A stretch of DNA of 64,000 nucleotides from Bufo bufo (Eukaryota; Chordata; Amphibia; Anura; Bufonidae), in the NCBI RefSeq assembly GCF_905171765.1, contig NC_053389.1, positions 784,306,772-784,370,771 on the forward strand, given 5' to 3'. Positions within the stretch are counted from its first letter, which is position 1. Each line of letters starts with the position of its first letter. The notes beneath the pieces are model-generated. The model saw nothing but the letters and a program-made list of their open reading frames with translations. It ran no database searches and was not told the origin of the DNA. Below are positions 35,382-47,500 of this stretch, in pieces. The position numbers and the translations under genes were made by a program.

Positions 35382-37909
35382 CCACTTCCAGACCGGGCCA
35401 TTTACCCCCTTTCTGACCTGGCCTAATTTTGAAAATCTGATGTGTCACTTTATGTGGTAATAACTTTGGAACGCTTTTTCTTATCCAAGCCATTAAGAGA
35501 TTGTTTTCTTGTGACACATTGTACTTCATGTTATTGGTAAATTTGAGTCTTAGGACGCTAGAAGGTTTAGAATTTTAGAAGCAATTTTGAAATTTTTTAA
35601 GAAAATTTCAAAAGTCTACATTTTTAAGGACCAGTTTAGTTTTGAAGTCAATTTGTGGGGCTTACATAATAGAACCCAACCCATAAATGACCCCATTTTT
35701 AGAAATTACACCCACCAAACTATTCAAAACTGGTTTTAGAAATTTTGTTAACCCTTTAGGTATTCCACAGGAATGAAAGCAAAATAAAGGTGAAATTTCA
35801 AAATAATTTTTTTTTGCAGATTTTCCATTTTAATCAATTTTTTCCTGGAACACATCAAGGGTTAACAACAAAACAAACCTCAATATTTATTACCTTGATT
35901 CTGCAGTTTTCAGAAACACCCCATATGTGGTCGCATACCGCTGTTTGGGCACATGACAGGGCACAGAAGGCAAGGAGCGCCAAATGGTTTTTGGGCACCA
36001 TGTTGCAGAAGAGGCCCTGTGGTAGCCCCACAGTGAAAACCCCAAAAAAGTGACCACATTTTGTAAACTACACCACCCAAGGAATTTTTAAGGGGTGTAG
36101 CGAGCACTTAACTCAACAGCTATTTCATATAAATTTTAATACTTGCGTGTAAAAATTAAAAAAAAATTTTTTTTACAAGAAAATGGTGCTTTAGGCCCAA
36201 ACTTTCTTTTTTACAAAAGATAACAGGAGAATATCCCCCCCCCTGCAATTTACTACCCACTTTCTCCTGAGAACAGTAAAACCCCAATTGTGGTCGTAAA
36301 CTGTCATTTGGGGATACGCCAGGGCTCAGAAGGGAAGGAGCGGCATCTGGATTTTCTAACATGGAATTTTCTGTCATGGTTTTTAAGAGCAATAACTTTT
36401 AAAAAATTTTGTTGAATGAGCTGTGTGAGGGCTTATTTTGTGCAAGATAAGTTGTAGTTTTTATTGGCACCATTTTGGGGTACATTTGGCTTTCTGGTTG
36501 CGTTTTATCTCATTTTTGGGAGGTGAAGTCACAAAAAAGCTGTTTGTCATTTTTATATTTTCTTTTTACACCGTTCACTTGATGGGAAGATCATGTGATA
36601 TTTTTATAGATCCGGTCATTATGGACGCAATGATACCAAATATGTCTCGTTTTTTTTTTTTTTTTTTTTACGTTTTACACAATAAAAACATTTTAAGAAA
36701 AAAAAATCATGTTTTTGTGTTGCCATTTTCCTAGAGCCATATTTTTTTCATTTTTCTGGCTATAGTCTTGTGTGGGGGCTTGTTTTTTGCGGAACGAGGT
36801 GATGTTTTTATTGCTACCATTTTGGGGTACATATGACTTTTTGATTGATTTGATATTATGTTTTTTGTGAGGTGACTAAAAAAAATGTTTTGGCATTATT
36901 TTTATTAGTTTGTTTTTTTACACCGTTCCCTTGATTGGGTAGATCATGTGATATTTTTGTAGAGCCAATTGTTACAGATGCGTCAATACCAAATATGTAT
37001 ATTTTTTTATTTATTGTTTTACATTTTACACAATAAGAGCATTTTTAGAAAAAAATTATCATGTTTTTGTGTTGCAATTTTCATAGAGCAATATTTTTTT
37101 TATTTTTATGGCTATGGTCTTGTGTGGGGGCAAATTTTTTGAGGGATGAGGTGATTTTCTTATTGCTACCATTTTGGGGTACATACGACTTTTTGATTGA
37201 TTAATATTATGTTTTTTGGGAGGTGAGCTCACTAAAAAAATCAGTTTTGGTGCAATGTTTTATTTATAATTTTTTTTACGTTATTCACCTGATGGGGTAG
37301 ATGATAAGATATTATTATAGAGACGGTCGTTGCGGACGCGGTCATACCAAATATGTCTATTTTATTTTTTTTCTTCTATTTTTTATCATTTTTTTTAATA
37401 ACGGATTTGGGGGGAATTTTTTTTTTTATCTGAAACTTTTTAAATTTATTTTTTAAAACCACTATTTTTTATTTTTATTAAATTTTTAATATTTTTCATG
37501 TCCCCCATAAGGTCATACACTTCATTATTATTATTTTTTTTCAACATACATAGTAGCCCCAGTTACAGGGGAAATACACCCCCCAGAGCCTTAGTGTAGG
37601 CCTGATCGAGGTTTATGGAAGACCCTGCATTTACCGGGCCCCGGCGATCACATGGGCTGGGCTGGGACAGAAAGCAGCATAGTGCTTCCTGATCTGTATA
37701 CACAATGCTCATTGAGCGCTGTGTATACAGCAATCTAGAAGGCAGGGACACCCAGGAACGGTCCCTGCCTTCTCTCACTGACAGCGGGCCCCCCCGCTTG
37801 GAAGCTGCACGATTAGTGCGCAGCTGCGATCACTGAATGGACGTTCCAGAACGTCCATACAAACCGACCGCCCAATGATGTTTATAGTGAATGGGCGGTC
37901 GGGAAGTAG
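35382..37909. mobile_element. 2.5-kb non-autonomous TTAA element
   Basis: Ends CCACTTCCAGACCGGGCC and GGGCGGTCGGGAAGTAG; TTAA at 35378-35381 and 37910-37913. Inside, a unit of about 320 bp (TTTTGGGGTACATATGACTT, ACACCGTTCNCTTGAT, ATACCAAATATGT) repeats three times between 36440 and 37380. It has no transposase. Shares layout with 52643-56557. Confidence 0.75.
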
Positions 37910-38014
37910 TTAATCTTATTTTGGTGATTTTTTTTTGGATTTTTTTTGTTTTTATTTTCCATGTAGCTGTCTATATGTAAAAAAAATCCTAAAAAAATGC
38001 AGTTTTTGCTCTAG

Positions 38015-38285
38015 CTAGTAGGCCTAAAATAAGACGTCATGTTGTTGGAGAGCAGCTACATGAACCAAAGACACAGCGGACAGGAGGGGAGTAGATAGAC
38101 TGTGATATCACAGACTATTGTGAATGGTGGGTCCTGCATTATCTATCCATAGGTGATATCTGTTATTGTAATCCTGCCTCTGATGATAGTGAGATGGCTG
38201 CTGAAAAGTTACCTGTACAGAATGGGAAGTCTTGACATATTTTAGGGCTAGTGGCCAGTGCTAAAACTGCATGATTTTAGAATTA
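38015..38285 (+). repeat. Interspersed repeat, copy 2 of 3
   Basis: Matches 20645-20960 in order. It lies directly upstream of the lectin promoter region. Confidence 0.65.
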
Positions 38286-38289
38286 AAAA

Positions 38290-38510
38290 GAAAAATATAT
38301 ATATATATATATATCTATATGGATAGTGATATGAAAACTAAAAACAATCACATAAATAATCTGTTTAATGTAAGAATGTGTCAATTTCTTATGACTTCTA
38401 CACTTATCTGGCTGCTGATATGGACAAACATGTTTTGATCCCAGGCACTTCCTCCCTGATTCAGCAAATCTAAACCTAAAACCACCAACCTCATCATTTC
38501 CTTCTTGAAT
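38290..38510 (+). promoter_or_regulatory. Putative proximal promoter and 5'UTR of the lectin gene
   Basis: The stretch between an interspersed repeat ending near 38285 and the start codon holds a TA microsatellite and apparently single-copy sequence. At 38447-38454 it reads ACTTCCTC, whose complement GAGGAAGT matches the core of PU.1/ETS sites that drive myeloid receptor genes. There is no clear TATA box at a set distance. Assignment as promoter rests on position only. Confidence 0.3.
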
Positions 38511-38568
38511 ATGGACTCCGAGAGCAGCATCGTTCATGACAGACTTTATGAGTATGAGAGACAACCAG
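38511..38568 (+). CDS. C-type lectin exon 1 (cytoplasmic tail, start codon)
   Basis: The ATG has A at -3 and G at +4, a strong Kozak context. The exon encodes MDSESSIVHDRLYEYERQP plus one base of a Gly codon, and is followed by the donor GTAACA. The split G joins GC of exon 2 to give Gly. The peptide is acidic with two tyrosines (LYEYERQ), but neither fits a YxxPhi or hemITAM consensus. The minus-strand reading frame across this exon is a shadow. The frame continuity with exon 2 and the matching phase are the main support; the exon itself is short. Confidence 0.75.
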
Positions 38569-41500
38569 GTAACATTCATTTACAAAAACTTTTTTTTTAC
38601 TATTATTACTTACTTTTGTGTTTTATGTCTTTAGAGTGTCATTTTGACCTCCTTTAAGGTACATTATGTTGGTGTTTACGGTTTTTGCTGTATGGAATAG
38701 CATCACAGACTGACATAGAGGTGTCCAGTAAGAAACAGATACAATGCGGTATATGTTTCTTAACATGGGTCTGTATGGGTGACAGATGCTACGTTATGGC
38801 ATCCATCCCTGGGATCCGTTTGGAGCTTTTCCTGGCGCCCACCTTTACTAGAGGCCATAGGATACGTATCTGTGTTTCCATCTATGACCAGGACAGATTT
38901 GTATTCACTAAAAGGAAACACTAAAGGTTTCTATTGAATGACAGCAAGCAGAGATCTTGAAAACAGTGATGCAACTAATGTATAAATAATGAAGAGCACC
39001 ACATAGGGTGATAGTGTACAAATTCTAGGTATTCGTGTCCTTCTGCAGAAAGTCACTGTATCCTGAGGACTGCAATACAGTTGAATAGTCTGCGGCCATA
39101 ATGTTTTGGCCTATTCCCTGGAGGTATTCCATAGAATTTTTAGCATTGGCGCCCCCTACAGGAGCCATAACTTTTTTTCATTTTTCCATTTAATAGGTGT
39201 ATGAGGTCTTTTTTTTTTTTTTTTTTGCAGCTACCACTTAATATTGTATATGATGTTGTGGGAAGCTGTTGTGACTACAGCGATATCACATTTTTATCGT
39301 TTTTCTTGTATGTTAATACAAGACTGAAATTTTTTTTTTCTTTCCATCGCTATATTCTGATCAACATAATTTTTATATTTATGTCTATGGAGGGCTCATT
39401 TTTTGCAGAATGATACGTATTTTTCATAGGGTGTGTATGACTTTTTAGTCACATTTTCACTTTCCATTTTTTTGAGAGGTGAAGTGACCAAAGAACTATG
39501 TTCCTATCGATCCTTGCTGTTTTAATTTTCCTGCAAGTTTTCACACTGCCACTAGGCCTAATAATATGTCAAGACTTCTTGTTGTGTACAGGTAACTATT
39601 CAGTAGCCATCACATTATCATCACAGGCAGGACTACAATGACACAGATTGCCTATATATATGGATAACACAGGATCCACCATTCACAATAAGGGATATCA
39701 CAGATACCATAGCTTATCTAATCCCTCCTGACCTCTGCACAGGTCACAGAGCATGCCTAGAAAACTCTCCCATAGAAGTCAATGGAGTCCCGTCCTGTCC
39801 ATTGTGTCAATGCCCCATGTAACTTCTCTGAGTGCAGTAAGTCTTGACGTATTGTCCTAGTGGCCAGTGTAATTAGGTCATGATTTAATAAAATAAAAAA
39901 ATTCTGATGACACAGGGGGAAGGGCAGGGGTGGACTGCCATAGACCCTACAGCAGCGGTTCTCAACCTAGGGGTCGCGACCCCTTTGGGGGTCGATTGGC
40001 CCTTTCCGGGGGGTCGCCTGAGGCTTCCTATTGTGGGTCGCCCGCACAACGGCAGCGGCCCCTTATCCTCGCGCACAGGAAGTGATGTCCTATCACTGCC
40101 TGTGCTTGAAGGAGCCTGACGTCTGGACGGGTAAGTCGGGCCGCCTGTCTGCTGAGGTCCGAGTTTTTTCGTTAATGACACCGCCGCTGAGCACCACTGC
40201 CACCAATGATTTAATTGAGCCTGTCTAATTTTATTTTAATTATTTGGCTGAGCAAGGCTTAATTTATTTGGGGGGACATGAAGCACCGCTGATTTATTTA
40301 TTTGGGGGATCCTGAGCACCATTGATTTATTTATTTGGGGGGGACCTGAAGCACCGCTGATTTATTTATTTGGGGTACCCTGAGCACTTCTGATTTATTT
40401 ATTTGGGGGTACCCTGAGCACCGCTGATTTATTTATTTGGGGGACCCTGAGCACTTCTGATTTATTTATTTGGGGGTACCCTGAGCACCGCTGATTTATT
40501 TATTTGGGGGACCCTGAGCACTTCTGATTTATTTATTTGGGGGGGACTTGAAGCACCACTGATTTATACACCATGCTTCAATACAAAATTTCATTTATTT
40601 GTAATTAGAAATAAATATTTGACAATATATAACATTTTGTCTTTGTGATTAATTACTCTGCTTTAATTATGTTCAATTTGTAGCAATAAAAATACATCCT
40701 GCATATCAGATATTTACATTACAATTCATAACAGTAGCAAAATTAGTTATGACGTAGCAAGGAAAAAAATGTAATGGTTGGGGGTCACCACAACATGAGG
40801 AACTGTATTAAGGGGTCACGGCTTTAGAAAGGTTGAGAACCACTGCCCTATAGGAAAACTTCCCGGTAGGCTGATGCCCAGGGGGCTGCCTAAGCCCTTC
40901 TCATGGTTGCCAGCCTTGGTAAGTAATGATGATTTAATGTGTCCCTCCTAACTTCAACTGTATTGCCATCCTGAGGCAACCGGAGTAAGAGGACCAGAGG
41001 AGTCGTTTGTGGGAAGGTATTTTTTGCTGCTGGGGCAGTATTTTGTGAAGCACTGTGGTATTTATCTCCACTGGGGTGGTATAATGTACCACAATATGGT
41101 ATTGCAGGCCCCACCTATTTGTGTTTTGGACCTATCTTCTGTCAATTTGGACACGACTACAAAATGTAGTCTTTGTTTTGCAGTAATTTTTTTCCAGGGC
41201 TGCTTTTAAATTCCTACTTTACCCCTTGGGGTTGGGGGGCACTTTCTGTTGTAAACTGGCAAAAATCTCAATTGAAAGTAATAGATTATTGAAAGGGTTG
41301 TCCCAAGAAAAATATTCCACAGTTTTCAAACCAGCACCTAAATCTGAATACTTTTGTAATTGCATGTAATTAAAAAATTTCAATAGTCACTGAGTTATTC
41401 AATAAAATATATCTGTATAGCGCCACCTGCTGTTTGTTCTTTTTCTTATTTCTTTGTCCTGCTCACTGAGAAAGCCGCACATGCTCAGTTTCATCCCTTA

Positions 41501-44500
41501 ACTGCCTCCTGAGCTTTGATAGGGAGAGCTGAGACACGCCCCTCAGCTGTGATAGGGAGAGCTGAGACACGCCCCCTTATCTGCAGCAGAAAATGCACTC
41601 CCCATGAGCTGCCAGCTCGATATAAATCTAGAAGAGCAATGAATGGGGAGATCACTGAATCCATGTGAGGTACAGGGCCGGTTCTAGCTTTGTTAGAAAG
41701 AGATTGTCATGTACTATATGATGTCTTATTTTTTCCCCTCACCCATGACGGCACCCATGCGACTAGGACCTCCCATCCAGGACAGGAAACCTGAAGAGAT
41801 AAAATGGTTCACACCCCCACCACACCTCAGTTCAGGTTTCCTGTCCTCCGGATAGGAGGTACCTGAGGAGCTCTGGCTCCTACCGTTGCTTGGCTCTCAT
41901 CTCGGGAGGCTGAAGATGTCCGGGTCTACTACACCGTAAAGTGACCTATCCCTGGCGGCGTCAGTCTCCTGGGGGAGCCGCTGCCCGAGCCTGCTCTTTC
42001 TCCTGCCTCCTCCCAAGCTTCATGGGGAGCCGCTGTGGCCGTGTTCGGGTGGCTCCCGGTCCATTGCAGCGGGGTGCCCGGCGTTCCTCATTCCAAGATG
42101 GCGGTGCGCGCTTCTCTGGCGTTCTGCTGGCACGGCCCCTTCCGGCTCAATGATGTCATTTCCGGGCGCCGGGCCGGAAGAAGTGTGGGCATCCTTATGC
42201 TTTGGATTAGGCGTTTTTGGGCCTAGGGTTTAAAGGAGCCAAGGTGCGTTTTATAAATTGGCTGCATGAGAAGGCAGCCAGCCTTGTGTGCACACAGTGC
42301 TGTGCAGGATCTGGGTTTCCACCAGCATGTTGGAATCCATGTGATGCAGGACGCGCCGACCCACTGGAGCCCTCGAGGCCCACAAGCCCGGTATTGGTCC
42401 TGAGGAGTGGGGAAGCTTGACTCTACTACTGGTGAAATTGATCCTCTCCTAATTAATTTGGGGTGTTGTTTTGATTTATTGTTATAGGTAGCAAAAACAC
42501 CAAATAAATCATCCAGAAAGACTAAACATAAAGAATGTGGAGGATGTAGAGTAGGCTTAGCAGCCTCTTATATTAAACCTCTATGTCAAGCATGTATAGA
42601 TAATTTGGTTATGGAACAATCTCACAGCTTATCCAGAAATATTAAGGCCTTGGTATGGTAAGTAGTTAAATCTTCTATTAAATCACTTGGTCAGTCGCCC
42701 AAGATCTCCAGAAAGGTCTACCTATAATAAAGACTCTGATTCTGATTTTTCTGGGGAGGACGAGGATAGAGAATCCGGCCAGGCCTCATCAGATGATTTT
42801 TTCTCTTCAGATAAGGATTCAGCGGGGAGGGCTCTTTTTCCACCAGAAGATACTGAGCCTTTACTTAAAGCCGTTAAAACCACCATGCAATTAGAGGATT
42901 TAAAACAACCTGAATCTATTGCTGACCAGGTTTTGAGCGTCTCTGCCCTAAAAGGCATAGAGTTTTCCCCATTCATAAAAATATGAAAGCTCTTATAAGA
43001 AAAGAATGGAAAAATCCTGATAGAAAATTTTTCATTCCTAATTCTGTAAAAATAAAATATCCGTTTGAGGAGTCGGTAGCGGGTGTCTGGGACAGGGCCC
43101 CCATGGTAGATGCCCTGGTAACTAAAATAGCCAAAAAACTGCTCTACCATTTGATGACTTAGGCTGCTTAGGAGATCCGTTAGATAAAAAAGCAGACGTC
43201 TATCTTAGACGTGCTTGGGAGTCTGCTTCAACAAGTCTTAGGCCAGCCATTGCCGCCTCTTGGGTCTCCAGGTCCTTAAGGCTATGGTTAGATCAGCTGG
43301 AGTCGCATATTAAGGACAAAAGACCTAGAAAGGAATTACTATCTTCCCTCCCTACCTTTTCTAAAGCTGCAGACTTCCTGGCGGACGCCTCTACTGATGT
43401 GATCCGTTTTTCTGCCAGAGCTGCTGCCATGTCTAACGCAGCTAGACGGGCTATCTGGCTTAAATCATGGAAGGGGGATCAGGGTTCTAAGTCTAGACTT
43501 TGCTCTTTTCCATGTGAGGGTTCTAGGTTGTTTGGTTCCTCGCTTGATGACATCCTAGAGAGGGCCTCAGATAAGAAGAGGGGTTTCCCGGTTCCTCAGA
43601 AAACTTCCTGTTTTTCGTAAATCCCCGTAAGGCCAGTTTTAAAAGACAAAGGAGTAGGCAGGGTGACAGGAGAGACAGGGAGAAATTTGCTAAAAGATCT
43701 GGGTTTTTTTTGTTCAAGCCCCAGGACAATAGACCAAAGGACAAACAACAATGACGCCAGATCTCAGATGGGGGGAAGATTGTCTCAGTTTCTCCCAGTT
43801 TCTCCCAGTCTCTCTCAGTTTCTCTCAGTTTCTCCCAGTCTGAAGGTCCATTTCTCTTAAGTGTGATAGAAAATGGATTCCGGCTGGAATTCCTTTCTCA
43901 TCCACCAGATTTTTTAGCCCAGACAGCTTGTCCCAAAAATCCAGAAAGAAGAAATGCTTTGGAGTTAGAAATTTACTCCCTCTTGGTGTCACGGCCATGG
44001 CTATGACCGTGACTCCTGAACCGCATGCGGTTGTCAGCGGTTTTCTTTGGTGTTCAATCACAGGTGAGGGCTGTGGTATTTGCCTCACCTGTGGTTGCCG
44101 CTGGCAACAGTGTGTATGTGGCAGCGTAGCAGGCTGAGCTGTGCCATTGCAGCTCGCTACGTTGTGCATGCGGTTTTGAGTTATGTGTGTATGTGTGCAC
44201 TTCCTTTTTATGTTATTGTGTGCACGTCTCCTTTTAGTGGTGTTTTCCCTTCCCTGGTGTTGGAAGGGTTAATCTCCTTCCTAGTGTGTGTGTGCACTGG
44301 GTGTGTCCGACTGTGGGGTGTGGCTTCTTGGCCTATAAAGCCTCACTGCTTTTGCAGGCCTGCAGGTTGCTTCAGCCATGCTTAGCTGAGAGCAGCCTCA
44401 TGTCTTTATTACCTGCCAGTAAGAGCCACCCCTGTGGTCATAACCATAATGTCGCTTTAAGTTATTTCTAGTTATGTGTGATGTCCGTGTGATGTTTTAT

Positions 44501-47500
44501 ATGTGTTTTTGTGCAGCTATGGATCTGGGTCCCTGTGTTTGGATGCGTTTGTGATCTGCACCCTGCTAACACAGGGATCCAGTCAGCAAGGCTGTGGCAG
44601 GTAGGTGGAACTCTTTGTTCACCTGCCATATCCATAGAGCTGTTTATGTCTCCCCTTTTCCTGCAGCTTGGCCGTTGAGACTCCTGCTCCTCCGTGTCTA
44701 GGAGGAGTGGGCTTGTCTTACTCAGCTCCTAGGTGAGGGTCATCTTGAGGGCTAGCAGGGACTTTTAGGTTCCGGAGCATGGGCCCTCCTACCATCAAGG
44801 TTGGCTCATGTAGCTAGGAGCCAGGGTCAGGTTAGGGATGCGTTTAGGAGGTGACCTGCTCCCTAATCCTGTCTTCATGGCCAAGCAGCCGTAACATCAC
44901 CGGGCTCCACACGGCTGAGGATTTCCCCCATCCTCAGCCGTGACACTTGGACAAAGGGGTAGTTTGCCCGGTTCCCAAAACAGAGAGGAGCAAAGGGTTT
45001 TATTCCCCTCTATTCTTGGTGAAGAAACCCAATGGAACATTCAGAGTGATTTTAAATAAAAAAAATTAAACAAATCTCTGGTCTACAAAAAATTTCGTAT
45101 GGAGATGATAAAATCAACTGTAAATCTCCTCTTCCAGGATTGCTGGATGGCAAGCTTGGATTTGGAGGATGCATATTACCCTGTTCCAATCCATGCTTCC
45201 TTCCAAAAGATTTTAAGAACAGCAGTCTGGGTCCAGGGAGAGTTACTGCATCTCCAATACAGAGCGCTGCCCTTTGGGGGTTCTCAGACTCCCAGGAGTC
45301 TTTACCAAAGTAGTAGCAGAAGTAGCGGCTTTTGTAAGACTGTCTGGAATTACGTTAGTGCCCTATATAGATGATTTTTTAATAGTCTCACAATCAAAAG
45401 AGAGACTAGAAAAAAATTAAATTCCTCTGCAAAATCTAGGATGGAAAATAAATTGGAAAAAATCATACCTACCGTATTTTTCGCCCTATACGACGCACCG
45501 GCCCATAAGACGCACCTAGGTTTTTGAGGACGAAAATAAGAAAAAAAAATTTGAAACAAAAGCTGTGCTTTTGGTGGGTTTTGAACTAATGGTGGTCTGT
45601 GGATGACACTGTTATGGGGGCATCTGTGGATGGCACTGTTATGGGGGCATCTGTGGATGGCACTGTTATGGGGGCATCTGTGGATGGCACTGTTATGGGG
45701 GCATATGTGGATGGCACTGTTATGGGGGATCATTGTTGGGGCATCTGTGGATTGCACTGTTATGGGGGCATCTGTGGATGACACATATATAGCATCTTAT
45801 CTAATGTGTCATCCACAGATCCCCCATAACAGTGTCCCTGTGTAGTGAATGGGGGCCGGCATCTGGTTCTGTAATGGCAGCGGGGCCCGGTGAAGTCACT
45901 GTATTCTACTACACCGGGCCCCGCTCACTGTAGTATAATCATATCTAACTTGTGGGAATTGTTAAAGTATTCAAATCATTTTAAATCCAGCGCTGTACTA
46001 CTTACTACTAACTTCTTGGCAGTCAGGAGGCCGGGCGGGCGCTTGCAGCGTAGCTCACTACGTCATGCACCTGCGCCACCTGCTTCATTCATAAAGTGGG
46101 CTACGCTGTAGTGAGCTCCTGACTGCCAAGAAGTTAGTAGTAAGTAGTACAGCGCTGGATTTAAGATGATTTGAATACTTTAACAATATCCACAAGTTAG
46201 ATATGATTATACTACAGTGAGCGGGGCCCGGTGTAGTAGAATACAGTGACTGCCCCGGGCCCCTCTGCCATTACAGAACCAGATGCTGGCCCCCAGCCCC
46301 TCCTTCTTCTCAGCCGATACACCGGACGGCTGCAGCATTCGCCCCATAAGACGCACTGCTATTTTTCCCCCACTTGGGGGGGGGGAGTGCGTCTTATAGG
46401 GCGAAAAATACGGTAATTCCTTCTCAAGTTTGCATTTTCTTAGGAATTCAGCTGGACTCCCGTCTGCAAAGAAGTTTTCTTCCGCCTCCAAGGAAGGAGT
46501 CAATCAGGGAACAAGTATGGTCAGTCTTCCTTTCTTACCAGTGTACTTTCAGGGAAGCAATGGCGGCACTTGGGCAGATGACATCAGCGATTCCAGCAGT
46601 ACCTTTCTGCACAGATCCACTCCAGAGAGCTTCAAGCAAACATCCTAAAATCATGGGACTGCTCCCCTTATTCCTTAGATTAGAGTTTCCACTTTTCTTC
46701 AAAGACAACTCTCCCTGTTGTGGTGGACAATTCCAGAGAATCTATCCGCAGGGGTTACATGGAAATTTGTAAACCCAACTATAATTGCCACAGACGCCAG
46801 CCCTTGAGGTTGGGGGGCCCACTTCCAGAACAGGTGCTGGCAGGAGAGATGGGACTTGAACACGAGGAAAGCATCCTCCAATTTCAAGGAGTTAAAGGCA
46901 GTAGAGATGGCACTGAATTTGGCTATACCAGAGGTAAAACACAGGAAGATTGTCTTCTATACCGACAATTCTACAACAGTGGCCTAGATAAACCGTCAAG
47001 GGAGAACGAGAGTCCCTTCCCTTTTACTTCTATGCCAGAAAATCTTTTATATAGCAGAGGAGAGAAGGCTTTTTCTGTCAGCAGTGCATCTGAAGGCGAA
47101 GGAGAACGTCATAGCAGACTTCCTAAGTCAAGTCTCCTTAAAACAAGGAGAATGGTGTCTAAACAAAGACATTTTTTGCAAATAGTCCAAAGGTACGGTC
47201 TTCCCACAGTGCACCTTTTTGCCTCAAGAGCCAACAGAAAATTAGAGAGGTTCTTCTCCCTCAACCATTTGGACCGTCCGTTAGCAATAGATGGGTTAGC
47301 ACAGGACTGGAGCCAGGAGTTAGGGTATGCCTTCTCTCCATTTTGCCTTATTCCCCAGGTATTGAAGAAAATACAAAAAGAGGGGGCCTCTGTTATGCTG
47401 ATAGAACCAATGTGGCCAAAGAGGTCCTGGTACTCCAGTCTGCTAAAGTTGGCAGTAGAGCCTCCGTGGTTCCTTCCGTTGAAAGAGGATCTTCTGTACC

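Larger units (their letters stand above)
45472..46413. mobile_element. TA-flanked MITE (Tc1/mariner type), in the DIRS
   Basis: Inverted ends CCGTATTTTTCGCCCTATAC and TATAGGGCGAAAAATACGG, with TA at 45470-45471 and 46414-46415. Removal rejoins the DIRS frame (KSY-LIPSQ). It contains a 27-bp tandem array and a long inverted repeat. Confidence 0.85.
43620..46770 (+). pseudogene. DIRS reverse transcriptase region, broken by two insertions
   Basis: Before the first insertion is a basic Arg-rich stretch and NPERRNALELEIYSLL. After it come LFLVKKPNGTFRVI, LDLEDAYYPVPIHASFQKI, then LPFGG and the catalytic VPYIDDFLIVSQ at 45355-45390. After the second insertion, FLGIQLDS resumes exactly in frame, and REAMAALGQMTSAIPAVPF follows. 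Stops near 45063 and 45420 show decay independent of the insertions. Confidence 0.85.

Noticed and set aside
38283..38579. 98-codon minus-strand frame
   Set aside because: Antisense shadow of lectin exon 1 and its upstream region; the plus-strand splice phase and frame continuity are far stronger.
45350..45845. Repeated peptides (GASVDGTVM and similar) as possible repeat proteins
   Set aside because: Pure translation of a 27-bp minisatellite inside a MITE, with no start context or domain.
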